Position numbers and translations under genes: made by a program
In this document: positions 1 through 5,427 of the stretch, piece after piece
Layout: every line of letters begins with the position of its first letter
Position numbering within the stretch: position 1 is the first letter of the stretch
The notes under the pieces: model-generated
Told to the model about the DNA's origin: nothing
The model's input: the letters and a program-made list of their open reading frames with translations, nothing else
Database searches by the model: none
Assembly (NCBI GenBank): GCA_913054205.1
Contig: CAJXJM010000178.1
Location: 1 to 5,851, forward strand
Direction of reading: 5' to 3'
From: an uncultured Rhodospirillaceae bacterium
GTDB taxonomy: Bacteria; Pseudomonadota; Alphaproteobacteria; Rhodospirillales; UBA2165
DNA: 5,851 nt

Positions 1-1485
1 CTTTTCATCTACAATGCCTGTCGTGCGCAATACATTGAACCAGATTTCAGCGGAAGCTCCGTCGCCAGCGGCCAATAAGGCGCGGGCAGCTTCTGGCGCA
101 AACCATACGAGATCCTGTGTCGCCGGTAAGTCTTTTAAAATGCGGTGGTAAACGCGTGCCGTTGATTGAAACAATCCGCCTTCACGCGCTAATTTAAAGA
201 CCTGTGCCAAAATTTCTGCTTTCGCCGTCGCAATGCTTTCAACCAGCGCTTTGCGGTACAGCAACGCCCGGCTCAATGAAGTGCGTTCGATGCTTGCCTG
301 GGACAAAGCGGTATCCAGCGTTTCCTTGGTAAAGGTCACGCCGGCATAAAGCTGACGCAACACATCTGTATCAAGAGCACCCATTGCCTCAGCCCGTTCT
401 GCCGCATCAATGCGTAAAGCGGCTTCTGCATTGGGGCTGGTTGCAATGGTTTTAAGCACAGCGGGATTGTTGGAGGACGTCACATCTTTTGGTAATTTTA
501 CTTTAGCCGCCCTGATCATTGAGAAATGCAACGGGGTCGGATTTTTCAAACTGGTGAGCTTGAACTTCTCGACATCTGTCAGCGTATTGATGAGACCAAA
601 GAACACCTCATCTTTATCGCCGGTTTCCCGTAACATATCGGCACCGAGACTAGCTTTGTCATGCTCTCCTGCCAGCACCTGGCAATAGATGAAAGCTTTT
701 TGCCAATAAGGTGTATCGATATTTCGAATTTGACTGGCAATCAATGGACAGGCGCGCGCGTTATCATTGGACAGGAACAGAACGTCGGTCTCGGCTTTTA
801 ACAACGCATAATCAGTATCGCGGCCCGGAGCCACTTTCAGTAAACTGTCGACCGCGGCGACATCACCCATTGCCGACAAACGCTCTATCCGCATTGCCAA
901 TATTTTCCCCGATTCGCCTACTTTTTTCGCGGGCGGAGCCAAAACCGGCGCGGCTCCGATTTGGGCAGAGGCAAGTTGATTATCAAGCGGATTTACGCTT
1001 CCAGGTGCCGTTGCTGCACTCAATAACAATCGACGCATCAAATCGCGCATCGTGCGCGATGACGAATTAACCGGCAATTTAGGGAGAAGTTTTTCGACCA
1101 AGGAACGCGATGTTCCTTCCCACATATTAATGCCAAAGCCGCCCTGCTCTGCCGTCAATGTGCCAACAGAATCGCTATCTATTTCCTGCAATTCCTCAAC
1201 ATTAATTTTCAGAGGCACGCGCGCCCGAATCGACGGAGGCGGTGCCAATGTCGTTGGCTGGATGGCAGACGGCATTGTCGGCTGGAGGTTTGTTAGAACT
1301 GGCGATGGTGCTAATACTTTGGCGGGCGACAATTGTTTTGGAGCAGGTGCTGGCAGTTGGGTTGGCGTTTGGGCAATAGCCGAAGGAGTACTTCCCGCCA
1401 TCAGGAGCAAGCTCAACAAACTTATAGAAACAACGTTTTTACCTCGGGCTTTTTTTAGCATTTTTCTACTTCTGGAATCTTTCAT
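1..1485 (-). CDS. Exported Pro/Ala-rich protein with helical repeat-like body, 3' end outside window
   Basis: The minus strand is open without a stop for 495 codons from ATG at 1485 to the left edge, so the C-terminus is missing. The N-terminus is a clear Sec signal peptide: basic residues up to about 16, a hydrophobic core (SISLLSLLLMAG, 20-31) and an AIA/QT signal peptidase I site after residue 38. Residues 39 to about 90 are a Pro/Ala/Gln/Thr-rich linker, so the mature protein probably sits in the periplasm or at the cell surface. From about 90 on it looks mostly alpha-helical, with Ala/Leu-rich helix pairs near the end of the visible part (FAPEAARALLAAGDGASAEI) that resemble TPR-type repeats. 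A second ATG at 1461 (residue 9) gives a more usual 30-residue signal peptide and begins 4 bases after the upstream gene's stop; neither start has a good Shine-Dalgarno. It resembles proteins often labelled 'antifreeze glycopeptide polyprotein' in alphaproteobacteria. That name reflects composition, not function; the function is unknown. Confidence 0.85.
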   Translation of the reverse strand, partial: MKDSRSRKMLKKARGKNVVSISLLSLLLMAGSTPSAIAQTPTQLPAPAPKQLSPAKVLAPSPVLTNLQPTMPSAIQPTTLAPPPSIRARVPLKINVEELQEIDSDSVGTLTAEQGGFGINMWEGTSRSLVEKLLPKLPVNSSSRTMRDLMRRLLLSAATAPGSVNPLDNQLASAQIGAAPVLAPPAKKVGESGKILAMRIERLSAMGDVAAVDSLLKVAPGRDTDYALLKAETDVLFLSNDNARACPLIASQIRNIDTPYWQKAFIYCQVLAGEHDKASLGADMLRETGDKDEVFFGLINTLTDVEKFKLTSLKNPTPLHFSMIRAAKVKLPKDVTSSNNPAVLKTIATSPNAEAALRIDAAERAEAMGALDTDVLRQLYAGVTFTKETLDTALSQASIERTSLSRALLYRKALVESIATAKAEILAQVFKLAREGGLFQSTARVYHRILKDLPATQDLVWFAPEAARALLAAGDGASAEIWFNVLRTTGIVDEK

Positions 1486-1606
1486 TCGAAATAACTTTTT
1501 CTACTTTAGCTACGGGCGCCGGAATATCCCATGTGGATAAAAATATAGCGGTTCCTGCAATTAATCCAACAACCATGATAACTATGATACGCGACAAACT
1601 TTTCAT
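1466..1606 (-). CDS. Small single-pass membrane protein, 46 aa, unknown function
   Basis: This short gene begins at ATG 1606 and ends at TAG 1468-1466. The protein has a short basic start (MKSLSR), one hydrophobic membrane segment at about residues 7-24 (IIVIMVVGLIAGTAIFLS), then a conserved-looking tail, TWDIPAPVAKVEKVI (25-39), ending in NERFQK. The expected topology is a cytoplasmic N-terminus with a short periplasmic tail of about 20 residues. I recall small proteins with a closely similar WDIPAP...VEKV...ERF tail in other alphaproteobacteria, which supports a real gene, but I cannot name a family or function. The stop overlaps the next gene's first possible start by 20 bases, or leaves a 4-base gap to its second ATG, so the two are probably cotranscribed. 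A GGAG lies 11 bases before the ATG and a GAGG only 2 bases before it, so initiation signals are mediocre. Confidence 0.72.
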   Translation of the reverse strand: MKSLSRIIVIMVVGLIAGTAIFLSTWDIPAPVAKVEKVISNERFQK

Positions 1607-1788
1607 ACCCTCAAATGCTCCGTAAACTGGCGAATCGACTATATTTAAGCTCTTTTAGTTATTTAGGACCGCCATTACCAGCCTCAAAAAAGTTTATTTT
1701 TTTAGGATATTTTCAAACTATGGCAATTTTTCGGCAATAAAACGTGCCAAAACGCCCCAAAAACCAAATAACATGATAAAGAACTCTT
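1607..1788. promoter_or_regulatory. Divergent intergenic region between the small membrane protein gene and aroK
   Basis: These 182 bases separate two divergent starts, so promoters in both directions must lie here or overlap the genes. The region is AT-rich with A and T tracts at 1686-1703. For the minus-strand unit, TATAGT (reading leftward from about 1651) is a fair -10, but no good -35 stands 17 bases upstream. For aroK, AATAAA at 1736-1741 is only a weak -10 candidate. GGCAAT occurs twice, 11 bases apart (1722 and 1733), and TGGCA at 1721-1725 is matched inversely by TGCCA at 1745-1749; these are possible protein contacts but short enough to be chance. No coding sequence, RNA gene or terminator is visible. 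Confidence 0.5.
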
Positions 1789-2358
1789 ATGAACCAAGAA
1801 ATAATCGACTTGCCCGATTGGATGCAAGGTAAATTTATTGTCCTTGTCGGCCTTATGGGAGCCGGAAAAACCAAATTGGGGCGCATTATTGCGTCTTCTT
1901 TCGGCCTGCCGTTTATCGATGCCGATTCAGAAATTGAAAAAGCCGCGGGATGCTCGATCCAGGAAATTTTTGACCGCTTTGGCGAAGATTATTTCAGAGA
2001 TGGCGAACGTCGGGTCATTCAAAGAATATTAGGCGCAAAACCGGCCGTTCTCGCTACCGGCGGCGGTGCGTATATGAATGAAGATATTCGCAAAGAAATC
2101 GCAGACCATGGTGCGGCTGTTTGGCTGAGGGCAGACCTTGATTTATTGGTGCGCCGAACCGAACGCCGTAGCGGACGACCGTTATTGAACAAAGGAAATG
2201 GCCGCGCAATTTTGTCGAAATTGATAGATGAACGCTACCCAGTTTATGCTAGTGCAGACTTTGTCATTGATGTGAGTGATGAACCCGCACCGGAAACGGC
2301 AAAGAGGATTATGACGGAATTAATCGAACACCAAATGGAAGCCGAGACCTCCAAATGA
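1789..2358 (+). CDS. aroK: Shikimate kinase (AroK)
   Basis: Cytoplasmic enzyme that phosphorylates shikimate to shikimate 3-phosphate with ATP, step 5 of the shikimate pathway to chorismate and the aromatic amino acids. At 189 aa it has the usual length with a short N-terminal extension. The P-loop GLMGAGKT is at 21-28 (Lys27). The DxD pair is D44/D46 (FIDADSEIE), binding Mg and shikimate. FRDGE at 69-73 supplies the shikimate-binding Arg70, and GGG at 91-93 is the Walker B-like glycine motif. RSGRPLL (127-133) in the lid supplies Arg130, and DERYPVY (147-153) the second shikimate-binding Arg149. All key residues are present, so it should be active. ATG 1789 has no clear Shine-Dalgarno; the next in-frame ATG (codon 12) would leave only a few residues before the first strand. 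The stop overlaps the aroB start (ATGA), indicating translational coupling. Confidence is very high for family; the choice of aroK over aroL is by convention. Confidence 0.97.
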   Translation: MNQEIIDLPDWMQGKFIVLVGLMGAGKTKLGRIIASSFGLPFIDADSEIEKAAGCSIQEIFDRFGEDYFRDGERRVIQRILGAKPAVLATGGGAYMNEDIRKEIADHGAAVWLRADLDLLVRRTERRSGRPLLNKGNGRAILSKLIDERYPVYASADFVIDVSDEPAPETAKRIMTELIEHQMEAETSK

Positions 2359-3473
2359 GTGCCTATGATACATTAACAGTCGAATTGGGCGACAGGAGTT
2401 ACGACATCCATGTCGGCAGTGACCTTTTAAGTCAGGCTGGCAGCCTGATCAAACCGGTCATTCGTGCCAAGCGGGTCATTATCGTAACCGATGAAAACGT
2501 CGCGCCGCTTTATTTGAACAGTTTGGAAAAATCCCTGGAATCAGAGGGCTTGACCTCTGAAAGCATTATTCTGCCGGCTGGCGAACAGACCAAAAGCATC
2601 AGCCATTTCGAACAATTGATCGATCAAATTCTAGACCTAAAGATTGACCGAAAATGTGCGCTTATTGCGCTTGGTGGCGGCGTCATCGGTGATCTTACCG
2701 GTTATGCAGCCGCGTCGGTTTTGCGCGGCATCGACTTTGTCCAAATTCCGACAACACTATTATCGCAAGTCGATAGCTCAGTCGGCGGGAAAACCGGCAT
2801 CAACACCCGGCATGGCAAAAATTTGATCGGCGCCTTTTATCAACCACGATTGGTTCTTGCCGATATCGATACCTTGGATAGCCTGCCGAAAAGAGAAGTT
2901 CTGGCAGGCTACGCTGAAGTCGCTAAATACGGCCTGATCAATGATCTTAAATTTTTTGAATGGCTTGAGGAAACTGGTATTGCGCTTTGCAATGGGAATA
3001 AAGAGCACCGCCGTAAGGCAGTCCTCATCAGTTGCCAATCAAAAGCTAAGATCGTCGCTGAAGATGAAACAGAGCAAGGGGTTCGGGCGTTGCTTAATCT
3101 TGGCCACACCTTTGGTCATACATTGGAAGCGGAAACCGGATTTAACGACACGTTATTGCACGGTGAATCGGTCGGTCTTGGCATCTGCATGGCGTTTGAT
3201 CTATCCGCGCATTTGGGATTGTGCTCAAAAAGCGATGCGGATCGCACCCGAGCGCATTATGCCGCCGTCGGTCTGCCGACTCGCCCAACTGACATTAATG
3301 GGGTTTCTTGGGATACGGATGCCCTGCTCGACCATATGCAGTCTGATAAAAAAGTCGAAAATGGAAAGGTGACATTCATTTTGGCTAAGGGCATCGGCGG
3401 CGCGTTCATTGCCCGGGATATTAATATGGATGATGCCCGCCACATCGTGGATAATGCAATCAAGCAAGATTAA
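2355..3473 (+). CDS. aroB: 3-dehydroquinate synthase (AroB)
   Basis: Converts DAHP (3-deoxy-D-arabino-heptulosonate 7-phosphate) to 3-dehydroquinate, step 2 of the shikimate pathway; cytoplasmic, using NAD+ and a divalent metal, usually Zn. At 372 aa it is full length. The N-terminal Rossmann-like half carries VIIVTDENV (41-49), LPAGEQTKS (73-81), the glycine-rich NAD motif ALGGGVIGDLTGY (105-117) and IPTTLLSQVDSSVGGKTGIN (131-150). The C-terminal helical half carries the metal ligands: Glu188 in YAEVAKYGLI, His251 in NLGHTFGHTLE and His269 in LLHGESVGLG; His255 is the further conserved histidine. Nothing essential is missing. The start ATG overlaps the aroK stop by 4 bases (ATGA), so it probably depends on translation of aroK. 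This aroK-aroB pairing is common in proteobacteria. Two short, perfect inverted repeats lie early in the gene (2432-2448 and 2541-2560). Confidence 0.98.
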   Translation: MSAYDTLTVELGDRSYDIHVGSDLLSQAGSLIKPVIRAKRVIIVTDENVAPLYLNSLEKSLESEGLTSESIILPAGEQTKSISHFEQLIDQILDLKIDRKCALIALGGGVIGDLTGYAAASVLRGIDFVQIPTTLLSQVDSSVGGKTGINTRHGKNLIGAFYQPRLVLADIDTLDSLPKREVLAGYAEVAKYGLINDLKFFEWLEETGIALCNGNKEHRRKAVLISCQSKAKIVAEDETEQGVRALLNLGHTFGHTLEAETGFNDTLLHGESVGLGICMAFDLSAHLGLCSKSDADRTRAHYAAVGLPTRPTDINGVSWDTDALLDHMQSDKKVENGKVTFILAKGIGGAFIARDINMDDARHIVDNAIKQD

Positions 3474-3485
3474 CTGGAAACTGTT

Positions 3486-4766
3486 ATGCTAACCGTTATC
3501 GTTTCTATCGCTGTTTTACTGGTTTTATCGGCTTTTTTCTCAGGCTCCGAGACGGCTTTGACCAGGGCATCACGCCCGCTCATGCACCAGCTTGAAAACA
3601 AGGGCAATGAACGCGCTAAAACCGTGAACAAACTCCAAGAAGGAAAAGGACGGCTTATCGGTGCCATCCTAATTGGCAATAATCTGGTCAATATCCTGGC
3701 TTCAGCCCTCGCGACCAGCATCCTTATTGCCATGTTTGGTGAAGCGGGTATCGCTTATGCGACAATCATCATGACCGCCCTTGTGGTCATGTTTGCCGAA
3801 ATCCTACCCAAAACCTACGCGCTACAAAATGCCGATCGAACGGCTTTGCAAATTGCCCCGATCATCCGACCTTTGGTATTTGTGCTGTCGCCGATTACAT
3901 TTGCGACCCAATGGATGGTTCGGATCACTTTGCGTATATTTGGTATTCGTCTCCACAGCGGTGAAGACTTCATTTCAAAAACCGATGAATTACGGGGTGC
4001 CATTGACCTCCATCAAAGCGAAGAAGATGACGATAAAACAGTTCAGCATGAACGCGCCATGCTCAGAAGTGTGCTCGATCTGGCAGAGGTGGAAGTCGGC
4101 GAAATTATGGTGCACCGCAAAACAGTCGCGATGATAAATGCCGATGAACCGGCCGCAGAAATTGTCGCTGAAGTTCTTGCCAGCCCCTACACTCGCATGC
4201 CGTTGTGGCGAGATCAGCCCGACAATGTCATCGGCGTTATACATGCCAAAGAGGTTTTGCGCGCTATTCATCAACATGGCGGCAGCTTTGATATTGATGT
4301 CGAAGCACTGGCTGCGGATGCGTGGTTTGTACCTGAAACGACACCTCTGCTGGATCAATTACAGGCTTTCCGCGACCGGCATGAACATTTTGCTTTGGTG
4401 ATTGACGAATATGGCAGTCTTCAAGGTGTCGTAACGCTCGAAGATATATTAGAAGAAATCGTCGGCGATATTGCCGATGAGCATGATATCAGCGTGCCGG
4501 GTCTGAGGCCGCAGTCGGATGGCTCCTATATCGTTGATGGCAGTTTCACCATCCGTGATCTCAATCGCCAGTTCGAGTGGAACTTACCTGATGAAGAAGC
4601 TGCAACAATCGCGGGCCTTATTCTTCATGAATCCAGGCGCATTCCGAAGGTTGGTCAGGCATTTATGTACTATGGCTTGAGATTCGATATCATGCGCCGC
4701 CAACGCCATCAAATTACGGCGATTCGCATAACCCCACCACAATTGGCAGAATTTTCAGCAAATTAG
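3486..4766 (+). CDS. HlyC/CorC (CNNM) family membrane protein: DUF21, two CBS domains, CorC_HlyC domain
   Basis: Inner-membrane protein of 426 aa, full length for the family. Residues 1 to about 150 form the DUF21/CNNM membrane domain: a first membrane segment (2-19) running into the signature FFSGSETALT (17-26), then GNNLVNILASALAT (64-77), a hydrophobic segment near 86-104, EILPKTYAL (105-113) and a segment near 121-141. A cytoplasmic CBS pair follows at about 205-330, including MVHRKTV (208-214) and EYGSLQGVVTLEDILEEIVG (308-327). The CorC_HlyC domain covers about 340-418. Characterised relatives (CNNM, CorC/MpfA) mediate or support Mg2+ export or homeostasis, with ATP binding at the CBS pair; 'haemolysin' in the family name is historical. 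Substrate cannot be read from sequence. The gene starts 12 bases after aroB, with GGAA 6 bases before ATG, so it is probably the third gene of the aro operon. No terminator is evident after it. Confidence 0.93.
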   Translation: MLTVIVSIAVLLVLSAFFSGSETALTRASRPLMHQLENKGNERAKTVNKLQEGKGRLIGAILIGNNLVNILASALATSILIAMFGEAGIAYATIIMTALVVMFAEILPKTYALQNADRTALQIAPIIRPLVFVLSPITFATQWMVRITLRIFGIRLHSGEDFISKTDELRGAIDLHQSEEDDDKTVQHERAMLRSVLDLAEVEVGEIMVHRKTVAMINADEPAAEIVAEVLASPYTRMPLWRDQPDNVIGVIHAKEVLRAIHQHGGSFDIDVEALAADAWFVPETTPLLDQLQAFRDRHEHFALVIDEYGSLQGVVTLEDILEEIVGDIADEHDISVPGLRPQSDGSYIVDGSFTIRDLNRQFEWNLPDEEAATIAGLILHESRRIPKVGQAFMYYGLRFDIMRRQRHQITAIRITPPQLAEFSAN

Positions 4767-4803
4767 CAATTTATTACATCTCTCTCTACAAATATGAAAT
4801 CAG

Positions 4804-4833
4804 TTGAGTTATACTTTTTGCCATCACTATTAA
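4804..4833 (+). promoter_or_regulatory. Possible sigma70-type promoter for the CBS-domain gene
   Basis: The 101-base gap between 4766 and 4868 is AT-rich and long compared with the spacing inside the aro operon, so a separate promoter is plausible. TTGAGT (4804-4809) and TATTAA (4828-4833), 18 bases apart, each match the consensus hexamers at 4 of 6 positions. A second option for -10 is TATACT (4810-4815), a 5 of 6 match but with no good -35. No intrinsic terminator (GC hairpin plus T run) is visible in the gap, so read-through from the upstream operon is also possible. Confidence 0.3.
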
Positions 4834-4854
4834 TAGACCGTTTTCTCACAAAAA

Positions 4855-4863
4855 AAGGAGAGG
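4855..4863 (+). promoter_or_regulatory. Strong ribosome binding site of the CBS-domain gene
   Basis: AAGGAGAGG sits just before ATG 4868, with 7 bases between AAGGAG and the start codon. It is much stronger than the sites before aroK or the CNNM gene. It fixes the start and suggests a well-translated protein. Confidence 0.8.
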
Positions 4864-4867
4864 GGCT

Positions 4868-5317
4868 ATGACAGGTAAAATTATTCCTGACATTGTTGAC
4901 AATCAAACGTTACAAACGCTGCCGGAAACCGGCACCGCCCGCGAAGCTGCCAAGTTAATGGGCACCAATCATATTAGCGCTGTTCTCATTGCCGATGGCG
5001 AAAAGCTTGTTGGCATCGTCACCGAACGCGATCTAACGGCTAAGGTGTTGGCTGGTAGTCTGGATCCGGATAACACTCCGATATCTCAGATTATGACGGC
5101 CAATCCGGACGTTCTGGCACCGGATGATTCGCCGGTCAATGCGCTGGAATTGATGCGGATGCGCGGATATCGCCACCTTCCCGTTGTCGCAGACGATAAA
5201 ATCGTCGGCATCGTTTCAATTCGCGATCTGTATGCGGCCGCCAAAGACCAGTTAGAAGAAGATGTGCGTCAACGTGAAGCCTTCATATTTGATACCGGTT
5301 ATGGAGCAAACGTATAG
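4868..5317 (+). CDS. Stand-alone two-CBS-domain protein
   Basis: Small soluble protein of 149 aa made almost entirely of one CBS pair (Bateman module). CBS1 spans about 8-62 and ends in GIVTERDLTAKVL (49-61); CBS2 spans about 75-125 and contains YRHLPVV (101-107) and GIVSIRDLY (114-122). T52/D55 and S117/D120 fit the G-h-h-T/S-x-x-D pattern that contacts the ribose and phosphate of adenine nucleotides, so AMP, ADP, ATP or a related ligand is likely. There is no signal peptide, membrane segment or attached catalytic domain, so it probably acts in the cytoplasm by binding a partner. The C-terminal helix (LEEDVRQREAFIF, 129-141) and the TGYG ending resemble other alphaproteobacterial members of this group. 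Its partner is unknown. The neighbouring CNNM protein has its own CBS pair, so a shared role in nucleotide sensing is possible but only inferred from adjacency. The strong ribosome binding site before ATG 4868 supports the start. Confidence 0.92.
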   Translation: MTGKIIPDIVDNQTLQTLPETGTAREAAKLMGTNHISAVLIADGEKLVGIVTERDLTAKVLAGSLDPDNTPISQIMTANPDVLAPDDSPVNALELMRMRGYRHLPVVADDKIVGIVSIRDLYAAAKDQLEEDVRQREAFIFDTGYGANV

Positions 5318-5427
5318 CGTCTGCTTAATTCTTAGAATTGACCTCCAGTCAATATTGACCTAAAACCGCCCTTCACAGTGACCGTGGCGACAGATCGTAG
5401 CGCCCGGAAGGCTCAGGGAGGTCAACC
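5318..5427 (+). promoter_or_regulatory. Leader or operator region with nested inverted repeats before the DUF2889 gene
   Basis: This 110-base gap contains dense symmetry. AATTCT/AGAATT at 5327-5339 is a perfect inverted repeat around one base. ATTGAC (5337-5342) and GTCAAT (5348-5353) can form a 6-bp hairpin with loop CTCCA. GTCAATATTGAC (5348-5359) is a perfect 12-bp palindrome. ATTGACC occurs twice, 17 bases apart (5337 and 5354). TTGACCTCC (5338-5346) is perfectly complementary to GGAGGTCAA (5417-5425), which contains the ribosome binding site of the next gene. Alternatively TTGACC (5338-5343) with TAAAAC (5361-5366), 17 bases apart, could be a promoter. No intrinsic terminator with a T run is evident after the CBS gene. 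Whether this works as RNA or as DNA cannot be settled from sequence alone. Confidence 0.5.
5415..5422 (+). promoter_or_regulatory. Ribosome binding site of the DUF2889 gene, with a complementary sequence upstream
   Basis: AGGGAGGT stands 5 bases before ATG 5428 and is a near-consensus Shine-Dalgarno, which fixes the start. Its GGAGGT core lies inside the 9-base segment complementary to 5338-5346, so it could be masked in a folded transcript. Confidence 0.8.

Noticed and set aside
410..1540. Three plus-strand open frames (410-688, 711-1070, 1052-1540)
   Set aside because: They lie antisense to a minus-strand frame that is open for 495 codons and has a signal peptide and a coherent protein composition. 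Their own translations show no family features.
1721..1749. TGGCA...TGCCA inverted repeat before aroK as a regulatory hairpin
   Set aside because: Only 5 bp with a 19-base interval; too weak to call and easily due to chance.
1773..1832. Short upstream open frame (19 codons) overlapping the aroK start in another frame
   Set aside because: It has no ribosome binding site and no recognisable peptide; an ATG close to a start in A-rich sequence is expected by chance.
2778..4358. Several minus-strand and alternate-frame open frames within aroB and the CNNM gene
   Set aside because: All lie inside genes with fully conserved family motifs and look like frame shadows.
4780..4865. CT-repeat tract (4780-4787) able to pair with the GGAGAG ribosome binding site of the CBS gene
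   Set aside because: Only 5 to 6 pairs, made from a simple repeat, and a promoter near 4804-4833 would leave the tract out of the transcript.
4921..4933. GCCGG-AAA-CCGGC hairpin early in the CBS gene
   Set aside because: A 5-bp GC palindrome inside coding sequence, with no T run and no sign of function.
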